Assembly: GCA_000708835.1 (NCBI GenBank)
Contig: DF237433.1
Coordinates: 1-64,000, forward strand
Length of the DNA: 64,000 nt
Direction: 5' to 3'
DNA from: Klebsormidium nitens
Taxonomy: Eukaryota > Streptophyta > Klebsormidiophyceae > Klebsormidiales > Klebsormidiaceae
The notes beneath the pieces are model-generated. The model had not been told where the DNA came from and ran no database searches. It saw only the letters and a list, made by a program, of their open reading frames with translations. Below, one piece after another: positions 1 through 11,415 of this stretch; position 1 is the first letter of the stretch, and each line of letters opens with the position of its first letter. Position numbers and translations under genes: made by a program.

Positions 1-453
1 CTTGGCGCAAGGCTAGCCTGAGTTTCTTCCGACTGTGTGGACGATCCATCCTGGAGTGTTGCAGCATCTGCGGGCTGCATCCAAAGGTCAGTTCCCTTGC
101 TCAAGTGTCCAAGCTTTTGCTTGCTCAAAGGCATTGCTTGGTGCGGAGTTTTGATACTGAGCGCTGTACTCAACAGGAAGATGAGGGAGAGCCCATCGAG
201 AGTGCGCATCCTGGTCTTTCTCCACGTTAGATTTTGTGAATTTGAAGTCACGGACATCAAGAACTTTAAATCCTCTCGGTGGAGGACTGCAACCTCCTGC
301 AAGGCAGTCAAGGCTGCTCGAAATTGAGATTTTGTTGCACTCAACGCTCTTGCAGCGCACAGGTCCGATCCGCATTCTTGTTCTTGACAGGTACTTCTGT
401 GCGACGGCATCGCTGGTCTGGCTTGCGCCGACGGCGGGCGCCAGAAAGGAGGG

Positions 454-2898
454 TTGGCAGGCACCAGCGCGGCGGCTGTGCGCCCATTCACAGCGCCGAG
501 CCAGGATTCTGCTGGGGTCAACGTAGAGAAGACCATGGAGGCGGGCGTCAACTTCTGCGCTGCGTCTCTCGAGGGGCGGGGGATGAAGCGGCGTCTTGTG
601 ATCCAGCCTGAGCTGCGGACGCTGCTTGCGCGGTTCAGTGGACATCATCCAAAGGACCCCGACCTTGGGAAGCCCCTCGCTCAAAAGGAGTACGTGGAGT
701 TGCTTGTAAGCTATTAAGCGGCAAGCGGTCGCGTGATGGCGCATCAGTCAGAAGTTGCATGTTCTCCCTTGTGAAGAAGTCGGCGAGTTTTGACTAGGCT
801 AGCCCGGTGCATCACGCCCACCTTGCTCAACTTGCTCAGGAGCGGGCAGATTGCGGGGGTGGCGCGCATCTTGGATCAATCAAAACTGGGCTGGTCTTCA
901 AACATAGAAAGCTGACGTCTGAAGCTGACGTGGCACACCAGAGCAAGTTTTTGACTGAGATTGCGCTAGGTGCTAACGATTCATTGTGCTAATGCAGGTT
1001 GCGCTGGAGCGGGCTGACGTCGAAGTGGTGGCCGGCTTCGTGGCAGACCCAGCTGATGCTGATGCAGACCCCATTCTCCTTCACTGGAGGCGGCGGATCT
1101 TGACGGAGCAGGTTGGGCAGATCCGCTCAAAGAACGAAGCCGTGCTCGAGCTCCTTGATGGGATTGAGCGAGAGGCGATGCGTGAGAACTTGCGCTGGCC
1201 CCCGCGCTGCCCCGGCAAGTGGTCCGAGCTGCTCTATGGGCTGGGCACCCCTCTCTCCGTCTCGGACGATTCGAATCTCATTCAGCACGGACGGGCGCTG
1301 GCTGTCGTGCGAAAGCTCCTCCTCGGGGGCGCAGCAAACGGCGAAGACAAAGCCACCTTGGCTGAGCATGCGCCAGTCTTGCGGCGCCTGCTCGACCACT
1401 ACGGTGATGTCTACCCGGACTTCTTCATGCCCGCTCTGCACCACCTGTATCGGCTGACTTTGTTTGGCCGCGGAGCGTGCGGCCTGGGAATTGGGCGAGC
1501 GGGGTGGGCCCTCTCGGCCATCGAAGGGCTTGACTACTGCGTGAGGCTGGCCAGAGCGTTTCGAACGCAGCAAAACGTCCCAAACGCTGAGCAGCTAGAA
1601 GTGTTCCGCTTTTGGGAGGCACGTGCCAACGACCTGCTGCCCGGAATCGAAAGCCTAACCCCTCCAGCCCCACAGCAGTACCCTCTTTCCCAGGCGGAGC
1701 TCCAACTTCTGCGAGACAGGTTGGGGCTCGAGGCCGACGGCTCTGAACCTCACGCCCTTCCTTCCGACCACCCGTTCTGTAAAGAGCAACGCAAGCTGGG
1801 CTGCTATCCCCTGCCGGGCTGGGAGCAAAAGCAGCCTCTCCCCCAGTACAAGCCATTCGAGGACGAGCTTGGGAGGTCCGTTGATCGCCGAGAAGAACAT
1901 CGCTGCCGAAGCGGCCTCACGGTGGGCGAGTTCGATGCTGAGATTGCTGCTAAGAGCAGCGTGAAGTCTGCAAAGCGAATGCAGCAGCACACCAAGGGCG
2001 GTTTTGTGTTCTGCTGTCCCCACAGGGTCATTTACGGGTTCCATGTCATGTTGCGGGGCGAGTCCCCTCGAGACCCGTTCACCGTGCTCTACACGCGCGT
2101 CCGCCGACGGGACCTCCCTGACTTCCTTATCTATGACAACGCATGCAAGCTACAGGCGTATTGCATGAGACGCGAGCCGGCCTTCTTTGCTGATGTCCGC
2201 TTTCTGGTTGACAGGTGAGCGAAGTCTTGCGCTGCCTTTCCATCCTGATTTAAATGCAAGTGACTCGAAGGCAGGACGGTTGAGGTCCGACCGAATCATC
2301 AGGGCACCCAGGCACCAATTGCTTGCCACATGTGGCAGACTGCACAGGGGACGGCAGGTCGAAGGGCTGAGAACTTTTGGTTAGGAGGACCAGGGAAACA
2401 ATCTCGAAAGCAGCTTTGAATGGCAGCTGGCACTCAGCTTCATGATTTCGTTTCCCCTGCAGATTCCACTTCCAACGGACCGATGCTGAGGCGCATAAGT
2501 GTGGGCCGGGGTTCAATCCGGGTGAGTACTTGGACATGGAAGTCAGATCTCGCGAAATGAGTGGCTTGAGCAACTTGATTGTGTGCAGCATACCTTGATC
2601 AGGGCAAGCCTCATGCCTTCGATCCACTTGTCAACCTCGCTTATGTCTCCTTCCAACAGATTACTACGACGCCGTGCGCTGGGTCAACACGTCTGCCGTC
2701 GAGAGCTGCAACTCCTATCTTATCCGATTCAAAGTGTTAGCATGGTTCTCTAGTCTAGATACGTTTTTGGTCATTCTAGCTAACGTTGTCGGTGGGCGAA
2801 ACTCGAAGCTAAGGAGAGTCGATGACCCTAAGTCTCGGATAGCAGGAAGGGTAGACCGTTGGACCCCAGCCGTACAGGCAGCCCTCTTGAACAGTTGA
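454..2898 (+). CDS. KDZ-type (Kyakuja-Dileera-Zisupton) DDE transposase, 5' end unresolved
   Basis: Exons read as about 454-705, 998-2214, 2463-2521 and 2659-2898 (TGA). Each junction has GT-AG borders and matching phase (0, 2, 1). The spliced protein carries the features of KDZ-like transposases: a CPH..IYGFH strand, the block LIYDNACKLQAYCMRREP with the presumed catalytic Asp, then VDRFHF..H.CGPGFNP, and WVNTSAVESCNSYL with the presumed catalytic Glu. In this family the protein would cut and rejoin DNA in the nucleus. No terminal inverted repeats were found, and the true start may lie in an earlier exon. The coding frame is open throughout, so it could be active, recently dead or domesticated. 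Family assignment is by motif recognition; the DDE roles are inferred. Confidence 0.7.
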
Positions 2899-3781
2899 TA
2901 GAACGCGTTTATTATTGAGCTTTCAGCGAGCGTGTTTGATGCTCTTCTTTTCGTTCATGCGTGGGGAGGAAAAGGAAAGGAACCTAGCAGGACACCTCTA
3001 GCACCTTTTACATACACTTAGCAATGGAGTATATGTAGCATGATTGCTCTACATGCTTCAGAACACCTGGCACCATTGGCACCTCGGCACCTTTTCTCGC
3101 AAGCATTGACATGAACGGGCAGTTGTCGAAGAACTCAGCCAAGAAAATTTGAGCGTTCGAGGTGCCGGTGGCGGCAACCCATTCATGAGCATGGAAATTG
3201 GAAATCCGGTGCAATCGGAGGGCTTGTGCAGCAACATCACACGGTACTCTGCACATATGATGTGGCGCAGACCAGAAGCCCAGATGACCGGATATACATA
3301 ACTTTTTGATTATAGCAATCAGATAGAGCATAGAATCTTTGAAATCAATTATTTTTAGAATTCTGGTCTTCTAGACTTCTGGTCTGTAATATCCATGCAC
3401 GGCCATGTACAAAATCCTTACTCCATAGCTCATATGCATAGAGATGGAGCATGAAAACGATCCATCTCCTGTGTCGAAGATGCACTTAAGCTGCAGACCA
3501 AAAGGCTAGAAGACCGGGTTTTCATATCTTTCTGATTATAGCAATCATAGTCTATGATGAATTCTGAAATAAAATATTTCTAGAATCTTGGACTTTTAGA
3601 CTTTTGGTCTTTAAAAATGCACGACTCTATACAACCACTCAAACAAAAGCAACAAACAATGGCCGGGTCATTCTGCATCAGACGATCGACCATGGTGTAA
3701 GTGGTGCGCTTATGTCAATCTACGTGAATGTAAGGCCACAAACCTGTCTCGGTCTTGAAAGCTCGTCCTTACGGCCCTCCT
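2899..3781. repeat. Gene-free stretch with a diverged tandem repeat
   Basis: No convincing coding region. Two diverged copies of a segment of about 110 bp lie at roughly 3290-3400 and 3520-3620. Both hold 'gattatagcaatca' followed by 'gacttctggtct' or 'gacttttggtct', and both lead into 'tgcacg'. The stretch separates the transposase from the virus-like element and may contain the left edge of that element. Confidence 0.4.
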
Positions 3782-6607
3782 CTAATCACAATCATCATAC
3801 TCGCAGCCGGATTTCAGTCGAACCCCTGAAAGGCCCTTGAATTGGCCTTGGGACTGTACCTGACTATCCGTGAATCGACCATCAAAAACCAAACGGTTAG
3901 CGCCTTCGGCAAACTCTAGAATACGTTTCTTAAGCCTCGTTGCCGACAACGAGCTGGTCAGATCCTCTTCCTTAAGCCAAGCCCGAAACGCTTCCCCAAG
4001 CCGTTCACCAACCGCTAAGTGCCAGGTCGGCTTTGTCCCTGGGTTGATGTCTTCGAATTCGAGGCAGTCTACGATCCACCGTCTTGCAATGTCGGAATCA
4101 TTGATATAGGCTTTGACAGCGTCCTCCATGACACGAGGACGGCGCATCAATGGGAGACTCCTTGGATTTGCACGCTTGAGCTCGTGATAACGTTTTGCTC
4201 CTTCTGTATACCATGACAGGCCTTCATCTCGACCCTGTTCACTCTTTAGATACGCTTCAAGTGTAGAATCCATGAGCTTCTGGCGTGGCTTGCTTGGATC
4301 AAGCTTTTCGGGAGGTAAGAATGTGACCAGCATCGGCAGAAGGGCCAAGCGTCGCGTAACACAATAGGTTACGTTTTGAAGAACGGGCCGGTAATTGGTA
4401 TTGAGGACGGTCTTAATACTGATTTTGAAAGTCTCCTGTTTGCTATGCAATCCGCGCCCTGTAGCCGTTCCCGATCCAGACCAGGCTTTTATCGCGGCTT
4501 CGTTCAAGACCGCCTTTTCGCCGGACTCATCCATCTCTCCAAGCCTCCCACCTCGAAGGGCCATTATATGGCTCGAAGCTGATCCAGCCGACCGCTTTCC
4601 CGCCTCGATGATGCAGTCCTCAGACATAAGAACAGCATAGCTTCCCAGAACCTCGAAGTTTGCTAGTTTTGTCAAAGACTTTCCGTTAGCTCCATTGCCT
4701 TGCTTGATCAAGAATAATTGCTCGCTCGTGTCTGCAGTCATACAATATCCGCAGAAAAGTTGATACCAATCGAGCACTTCTCTGTCGTCGTTGAAGCAAT
4801 CGAGCAGAAATTTCTCGAATCGGCTACCGCCTTTTGGCAAGCCGCGAAAAGCCGCCTTGGATGCACGTGAACACAACTGCGCGGGATGGAAAGCGAGCAA
4901 CTTTCCAGTTTCGGTATCAATGACGCCGTTGACGCATGCAAACAAGCACGGGTTGGCGATATCCATCAGCTCACTCAGGCTTTCAGGAGCTTGCAATGAA
5001 TTGATGACAAACTCGAGGCACACTCGAACCTCGGATCTCCGCGTCAAGTCGACTAGATCTTTCCTTTCCGGAAACGGATGCGTTTTGTTGACTATCCTCC
5101 ATGCTTCGTCACATATTTTTCTTTCTTCGTCGGATATCGGGTTGGATGCCCATTCTGGGAGTACCGAGTCAAGGGTCATTGGCTTGTTCATCTGTTTATA
5201 GATTGCTTGCTTGAAGGCGCTCGATCTTTGATTCGAATACCAGGTCAGGATGCGAGACATGTGGGTGCTGAAGACGCTTTGTACGTGGTATGCATTATCA
5301 ATTATCCAGCGGTGTCCGTTCCAATACTGAAAAGATTTTCCCTCAGCGATAATGCGTCCGTTAACGAGATACATAGCCGAGAATATTGCTGCCATTCCAC
5401 GATATCGCTGGGTCACATTACGCTTGATCAGATTGAGTTATGCTTCGAGCGCGGACTCTGACAACTTTCTCGAGTTGTTTGGAAACATACTTTTGTCGTG
5501 TATGGGATGCAATCTCAAAGGGTTGGCATCAAGCAAGGATATTGGAAGTCCGATGTTGCCAAGCTCCACAAGAGGTTTATCCGTACATTCGGAACCAAAG
5601 CATCGATAGAAGATGGTCCATCCGCGCTTCACAAGGGTCATATTATTACTACCATTGTGCCGATGCCCGTGTATGCAAGTTCGTGGGCCCTCACAGATAA
5701 ATGGATAGAGCATGCCATACGAACCTTGAAAGGACACATTTCCAGAATATCGCACATTTTCATCGAGGTTAGCGTCTCGCAACAATTTTATCATTGCATC
5801 AACGATTTTTGCATGCTCGACTGGTTGTGTCTCATGTGAGATATTACGATCCTCTTCTAGGTACATATTATTACCAACAATGCTTACTTTGCCAAGCTCC
5901 TCTGTTTGGTCTGATTCGGAACCACCTACCTCTAGTCCGTGGACTGGGTTGCAAGTCGACGCAAGACTTCCATTCTTCGATCTTCGTGCTGAATCGTTGA
6001 GGAACTTGATAACCCATGATGGAGCTGGTCTGATATTCGTTCTCAAGGGTTGCGTGCACCATGTGTATTTCAGCCCAACATCGTCAGAGCCCGGGGGAGC
6101 CAATGCTATCCCTCCTTCTCCGCGCCCATCAATACCGTAAAAGTGGCCTTTGTAATCAACTCCGGCAAAACATTTACCCGATTGAAGCCCTTCTTTCAGG
6201 GATCCGCCATAAGAGAAATAGTAATGAAAACCTCCGCTTGCAGTCGTTGCTCTCAACGTGTCCGGTTCCCCATGCTCCGCAACTAATCCCTTCCAAAGAG
6301 GCATGCCGGCTAAAAAATCATCATCGGGTTTGTCTCGATTATCAACGTCGAGTACGAAAATATCCGAGATGGCCCCGGTCTTGATGGCAACGAAGTTATA
6401 CTGTTTATCTTCGATAAATTCCTTGATTCGACTTTGCGCGGCTCTCCAATCGGATGGCGACCTAATGGCCCAATCGCCTTGGGAATGCGGCATCGTCCCC
6501 TTGATGCTCTTTGATCCGTCATCCGTTACTCCGACTTTTGCGGGTATCGCATACAGCCCTTGCTGTGCATATGCCTCAAAGACGTCAGCCATCGAGCTCG
6601 TCGCCAT
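3782..6607 (-). pseudogene. PrimPol-D5 (SF3) primase-helicase, intronless, interrupted by one TAA
   Basis: Starts at the ATG at 6607 and stays in one frame to the TAG at 3782-3784, about 940 codons, a normal length for D5-type replicative primase-helicases. The N-terminal half is a PrimPol: metal-binding LDVDNRD, then ASGGFHYYFSY and GVDYKG. A zinc-knuckle region (CEGPRTCIHGHRH, then CFGSEC) follows. The C-terminal half is an SF3 helicase: Walker A GNGANGKS (about 4680-4702), GEMDES as motif B, and VLNTNYRP as motif C. The only break is a TAA at 5438-5440 at the linker before the D5_N region; both flanks are in the same frame. Such enzymes make primers and unwind DNA for viral or plasmid replication. 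A single stop could mean decay, a sequencing error or readthrough. Confidence 0.85.
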
Positions 6608-6750
6608 GCTTCTATCTGGTCCAAGGACCGGGAAGGTCCGACGCCCTCCTATGTTTTCTACCCCAGAAAATTTTGCTCGACCTCGAACGCGACACACGTT
6701 GGGGCGTAATGCATTTACATCCAACATCCACCGTTATATGTCTTTGGAAT

Positions 6751-7074
6751 CTAGTACGATTGGATCCACGAGTTCCCAATCTGTGCTTCGTGCAGCCGAT
6801 CCATCGTACGTTTGCTTAGTTTGCTTCCTTTTGCAATTCGTTCGAGAGCTTTTTTCAATAGGATTTCGTCCTTGTGTACCTGATAATAACTTTTGGAGTA
6901 CACTCGTTTCTTCGCCTGATGTTCATCCTTGAAAATCGATGCCTCCAAGCATGCAGCACACGCACTTGACCCGTGATTATGGTTTGTCGACTCCATAGCT
7001 CGGATGCAATGATGCCTCCTGATAGTCATTGAGTAGAAAATTTCTCTCCTATAGAACGCACACAATGTGTGCAA
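6751..7074 (-). CDS. Small zinc-knuckle protein of the virus-like element
   Basis: Lies 20 bp downstream of the recombinase and about 145 bp upstream of the primase start, in the same orientation. The first codon of this frame may not be the true start; an ATG about 15 codons in is also possible. The protein is basic and lysine-rich. It has a possible metal-binding cluster (HNH, then CAAC) followed by KRVYSKSYYQVHKDEILLKK. A KxYYxxHKxEIL-like stretch recurs in small proteins of large DNA viruses, some of them linked to HNH-type nucleases. I do not recognise a definite family. The compact spacing suggests it belongs to the replication/integration module. Confidence 0.5.
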   Translation of the reverse strand: MHTLCAFYRREIFYSMTIRRHHCIRAMESTNHNHGSSACAACLEASIFKDEHQAKKRVYSKSYYQVHKDEILLKKALERIAKGSKLSKRTMDRLHEAQIGNSWIQSY

Positions 7075-7093
7075 GGTAAGAATCCGGCCCAGC

Positions 7094-8146
7094 TCATTCG
7101 TATCGTCTGTTGTAGAGTTCGTCTGCCGTCCTCATTGAATGACCCATGTATTGTGCCTTTGCTCTTACTTCACCGCGGGACATCAGCTTTGGACTGTGCT
7201 CGGTATGGGAGATATGTCGAAGAAGAGTACAACTGAGGTTTTTGCCAAAGTGCCTCTGGCCGAGGTCGTTTAGAACTACTGTGAAATTCGATATTGGCTC
7301 ATCAAGCCAAACCAGGTAATGCCTTTTGAGGATCAAGTGTTTTCTCGGGATCAGATTGAAAGAGCGGAGAATGACCATCACGAGGTCCTTCGGAATTTCA
7401 AGCCGTCTTACGCCATCCTTCTAAAGAGTCTTGTGTCTACCGATATGGAAAAAGCACCGCCTAGGATCGTCATTCAGCTCGACGACGTTAACATCACCAG
7501 GTTTTACCTCAACACGATCGTTCTTGGATTCCTTTATAAAGAAGACGCATTCGGCGTATTCATTTCTCAACGGTCCCAGCGGCATAGTGTATAGCGCCAA
7601 GATGAGATGATCCATCACGAGCTGCTTATCGTGGCGAGACAACCTTTCCTTTCGACAGAATTTTGGCACCACGCAATGAATAATCTGATCATCGAGTTCG
7701 GATCTCTTTTCCAGCAGCTCACTCCAGGGTATCCAGTTCTCCACCTCCTTTGGCGTTTTCCTCTGCATGGATCGATCGAGCTCTTCCTCGGTTGGCTTCA
7801 TTTTCTGCATATACTTCGAGTATGCTGCTTGCGCCTCTCCGGAAGCAAGAATAGTGAACGGAGCTGCGTAATTGCTCTTTGTGAGGGACTTGAGTAGTTT
7901 GCCATCACGCGATGTAAGACTCTCTATGGTCGCTATCACCTGCTCGTGGTCATCGATCCAATCGAGATCTTGCATGATGTCGGGTCCGAAATCTCCTGCT
8001 GCGTAAACGGTCTTGAGCTGTCTAATGTACACAGACACCGTAGAATCCGACCGGTTGTGGGGAGCTCCACGCAAAACCTTTTCGGGACCTTGGGCCTTTA
8101 GCTTTCTCCACACCTTAGCCTCGAAATTGGCATCCATCATCCGCAA
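7094..8146 (-). pseudogene. Tyrosine recombinase/integrase with one in-frame TAG
   Basis: One frame from 8146 to the TGA at 7094, broken only by TAG at 7421-7423, with catalytic-domain sequence on both sides. It shows a helical N-terminal (core-binding) region, box I arginine in PLGPLRNEYAE, the beta-hairpin region GRHKTL (just before the stop), box II LLRHISHTE, the GHS motif in YMGHSMRT, and the nucleophile region ELYNRRY near the C-terminus. These are the conserved R-H-R-H-Y elements of site-specific recombinases that integrate or resolve DNA through a 3'-phosphotyrosyl link. The initiator is uncertain because alternative start codons are possible. It lies 62 bp downstream of a second recombinase-like gene, suggesting a pair. 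Confidence 0.8.
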
Positions 8147-8208
8147 TGAAGCGGCTTATTAATACTCATCCTCATAGATATCTTTTGTAAGATACACACC
8201 ATCCCGGG

Positions 8209-9087
8209 TCACAACCTGTTGGGATTGAAGTATTTTCCGTTGTAGTGAATCTTGCTCATAAAATTCGACCAATTACTTGGAGACATCACCGTTTGCGGCT
8301 GACTGATCGAGGTTAACAAGTGATCTCGCGGTATCAATTGGAGTGTTCGATGGATATATTTGCTGAGCATCTTTGACAAAGGGATTCGATCTCCGTCTTC
8401 GAAGACGAGTTCGTATGCTCCTTTCCGTCGTGAAGTTTGTAGCAGGTAGCTGGCACCCTTGAGACCCCGTTCCCCTTTAAGCACGATTGGAAGGTCGTGC
8501 ATTTTTATCCGGCGACGATGCTCGGGGTCCAGAAGCATGAACCATTCAAGGATCAGATGCCACATGACGACCTTCACTTCTTTTGAAGTCAGATCGCGTC
8601 CCAAATCTTCCAGGCTCAACTCTCTCACTTTGCGGGATAGCTTCTTTCCAAAGGCTTCGGTCTCTTTAACGGTCATCTCGGAGTCCTCGTTGCTTGTTGC
8701 CTCTTCCAATCTGCGTTGTGTAAACTCCTTGAGAGCCTTGTTCTCCTTCTTGAATGGTGCATAGTATGTTTGATAAGCATCTCCATACCCAAGCTTACGA
8801 CAGATCGTGAGGAATGGGGCTAGGCGAGTTCGTCGGCTACCAGGATTGTCGTAGCGCTCTAGTACACTTGCAACGATCTTCTGGGCCCTGCTCCTTATCC
8901 ACGAGGGATCCTCGGGCATCTTGTCTTCGAAACACATGTTATAGAGGAGCTGAATCCCCTTCAAATACTGCTCTGTGGAGCTCTCCGTTCGAATCCCATC
9001 AACCAAGATCCTCCTCAGACTATCCATACTTATCCGTACCTGACTCATTGTAAGAAAATAAACTTCGAATGTCTTCACGTCTTGCAA
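8209..9087 (-). CDS. Tyrosine recombinase-like protein lacking box II and nucleophile
   Basis: 292 aa, collinear with the neighbouring recombinase: an N-terminal helical SAM-like domain, then MWHLILEWFMLLDPEHRRR, which aligns with the box I helix of the downstream gene, and a beta region GAYELVFEDGDRIPL. The frame ends in TGA at FNPNRL, exactly where LLRH (box II) occurs in the neighbour. No R..H, GH or tyrosine box follows in this frame, and the other frames downstream give no obvious continuation. It is either a C-terminally truncated gene or a naturally inactive partner. An in-frame internal ATG (MSQVR) may be the true start. Confidence 0.65.
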   Translation of the reverse strand: MQDVKTFEVYFLTMSQVRISMDSLRRILVDGIRTESSTEQYLKGIQLLYNMCFEDKMPEDPSWIRSRAQKIVASVLERYDNPGSRRTRLAPFLTICRKLGYGDAYQTYYAPFKKENKALKEFTQRRLEEATSNEDSEMTVKETEAFGKKLSRKVRELSLEDLGRDLTSKEVKVVMWHLILEWFMLLDPEHRRRIKMHDLPIVLKGERGLKGASYLLQTSRRKGAYELVFEDGDRIPLSKMLSKYIHRTLQLIPRDHLLTSISQPQTVMSPSNWSNFMSKIHYNGKYFNPNRL

Positions 9088-9355
9088 GAGCTTATTTCAA
9101 CAAGCTCTGTCAGAATAAAGTGTCATCAAAAACTCTCTCAATCATTTATACTCTGAAAACTGCTAGCGGGGGGTCAAAAAATGTTGAGAAATCTCGAGTT
9201 TTGTCAAGACAATAACTACTTATTTCAATGGCACATGACACTTTTTTGAGGCCTATCCGCTTGCGCTTCATCCATGCTCCAAAAAAAAATGCATCAGGGG
9301 GCAGGTTTTCTTTTTTTCTATTCCTATCGTCATAAGTGCACTAGGCGGCCACGAT
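9088..9355. promoter_or_regulatory. Divergent intergenic region of the element
   Basis: AT-rich 268 bp between the leftward recombinase gene and the rightward basic-protein gene. It holds homopolymer runs (aaaaaaaaa near 9280, ttttttt near 9310). By position it should hold both promoters. No specific promoter motif could be assigned. Confidence 0.35.
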
Positions 9356-9865
9356 ATGGAATCCACAAAAAGAAGCTTTCGAGTCGTTGCTGCCTTCGAT
9401 TCAAAAGGCAACGACGCGCTCGCTCTGTTGAAAGATACAAGGCTTGAGATCGATGCTACGAAGGGCCGCGTGTCTCAAGCGGGGGCGCGTGCGGGGTCCC
9501 AGCTGTTTCGAACTCAAAAATGCCTGCAAGATAAAAAGGCTTCGCTACCACAGAGGGTGGTAGTAATGATCCAGGAGACCACAAGAGCTTCAGCAAAGAA
9601 GAAGTACGGTTACTCCGTCGAGATTGGCCCGGTCAAGAAAAGCAACCGTCCAACAGACATGCCATTCGAGGGTACCTTTCAAAGCACTCCCACGAAGATG
9701 GCAATCGAAGAAATCGAACGTACGAAGCCTTCTACAAAAAGTTCGAAGACGAAAGCCACTCAGACTCGCAAGCCGGGAAAGAAAAACGTAACGAAGACGC
9801 CCGCTGCAAAGAAAAAAGCCGAGTCGATCGATTCCAACTCTGATTCAGGTTCAGAATCGGATTGA
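9356..9865 (+). CDS. Histone H1-like basic DNA-binding protein
   Basis: 169 aa, ATG to TGA. The N-terminal half (about 1-110) is mixed and probably folded, with YGYSVEIGPVKK. The region about 110-155 is lysine-, alanine-, threonine- and proline-rich like a histone H1 tail (KPSTKSSKTKATQTRKPGKK). The end is acidic and serine-rich (DSNSDSGSESD). A genome-condensing or nuclear-retention role is inferred from composition. I did not recognise a named family for the N-terminal half. Its 3' end and downstream sequence recur as the first half of each unit of the following tandem array. Confidence 0.6.
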   Translation: MESTKRSFRVVAAFDSKGNDALALLKDTRLEIDATKGRVSQAGARAGSQLFRTQKCLQDKKASLPQRVVVMIQETTRASAKKKYGYSVEIGPVKKSNRPTDMPFEGTFQSTPTKMAIEEIERTKPSTKSSKTKATQTRKPGKKNVTKTPAAKKKAESIDSNSDSGSESD

Positions 9866-11340
9866 CTGCAAAGAGCATGAAGATCATCTATCGTCCATTG
9901 AAACTACACATCCGCAACAACTTTTCTAGTCCAGAAAGATCTGCGATGGCCCCTGACAGTTTCATGTGGTCACCAATCGACAACATGTAGTCAGTGACTG
10001 ATATGTCAGGTAAAATGAGTTTGGTTAGAGGGGGGAACAACCACGTCCAAGATGCTTGATAACGGCGTCGAACGAGATTATACAGAAGTTATTTAAACTT
10101 AACAACTCCTTCTTCAATGAGAAGCTTTATCTGTTAAATCTAAAAACAATTCCATGTGGTCACCGACAGCTTCATGTGGTCACCGATCACCAACGTTATC
10201 ATGCAAGCCGTAGCCCTCGTTTGGTTCAGACTCGGATTGATTGCAAAGTGCATGAAGATCATCGATTGTCCGTCGAATCTATCACATCCGAAACAATATT
10301 CGTTCAAAAACAATTTGCAATGTCCCCTGACAATTTCATGTGGTCACCAATCTACAACATGTGGACAGTGACTGACAAGTCAGGCTAAAAAGACACTGGT
10401 CGGAGTGGAGAACAACCACGTCCAAGGTGCTCGATAACGGCGTTGAACGAGGGTTATACGAATTTTTTCAAACATAATAACTCGTTCTCCAATGAGAAGC
10501 TATATGTTTAAGATTTTGGAACAATCTCATGTGGTCACCGATCACCGACGTCACCAAACCAGCCGTAGCCTTCATTCAGGTTCAGAGTCGGATTGATTGC
10601 GAAGCGCATGAAGATTATCGATCGTCCGTTGAATCCACACATCCGCAACAATATTCTAGTCTAGAAACATTTTGCAATGTCCCCTGACAATTTCATGTGG
10701 TCACCAATCTACAACATGTGGTCCGACCACACTCACGGTCAGTGACTGCAATGACATGTTGAGCTAAAATTCTGGTCAGCGCGGCGAACAACCACGTCCA
10801 AGGCGCTTGATAACGGCGTCGAACGAGGATATACGGAAGTTTTTTAAACGTAAGAACTTGTTCTAAAAGCTATATGTGTTAGGTTCCGGAACAATTTCAT
10901 GTGGTTACCGACAGCTTCATGTGGTCACCACATTGCCGATGTCATCAGGCAGACCAGCCGTAGCCCTCATTCAGGTTCAGACCCGTGATTGATTGCAAAG
11001 CGCATGAAGATCATTGATCGCCCGTTGAATCCACACATCCGCAACAATTTTTCTAGTCCAGAAACATTCTGTAATGGCCCCTGGCAGTTGCATGTAGTCA
11101 CCCATGAACAACATGTGGTCACCAATCAACAACAAGTGGTCATTGACATGTCCGACTGGAATTCTGGTCAGAGCAAAATTCGACCAACGTCCAAGGATCT
11201 AGAACAACTTGTGTTGTCACCGAAATCCAACGTTCATGTGGTCGAAAGCAACGTGGTTTGGCAAATCAACGTGGTTTCTCACCCTATTGTAGCATGTGTC
11301 AGGTTTCACACTTGGATTGATTGCTAAGCACATGAAATGG
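9838..11340 (+). repeat. Tandem array (about 360-390 bp units) with 12-bp iterons, candidate replication origin
   Basis: Four to five diverged units. The half resembling the 3' end of the basic-protein gene starts near 9838, 10209, 10564, 10959 and 11298 (ttcag.ctcggattga, then gcatgaagatcat). The other half resembles the 3' end of the gene at 11416-11796 (gataacggcgt.gaacgag) and occurs near 10060, 10425 and 10810. The 12-mer CATGTGGTCACC occurs exactly at 9963, 10153, 10173, 10337, 10528, 10694, 10918 and 11112, with near copies at 10898, 11091 and 11235. Regular iterons beside a replicative primase-helicase resemble viral or plasmid origins; the function is inferred. Confidence 0.65.
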
Positions 11341-11415
11341 ATACTGACCTTGTAACAGGTCGCCTATCAGTCCTCCACAATTATGATACTTTTCTACCCC
11401 AGGACAATATAGATC

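Noticed and set aside
88-744. 218-aa minus-strand ORF opposite the transposase 5' exon
   Set aside because: Lies antisense to a phase-consistent exon and shows no family features.
3782-9087. Reassigned stop codons (TAA/TAG as Gln) in the element
   Set aside because: Genes in the same element terminate with TAG and TGA, and only one stop per gene is seen; recent decay is simpler. Kept only as a low-weight alternative.
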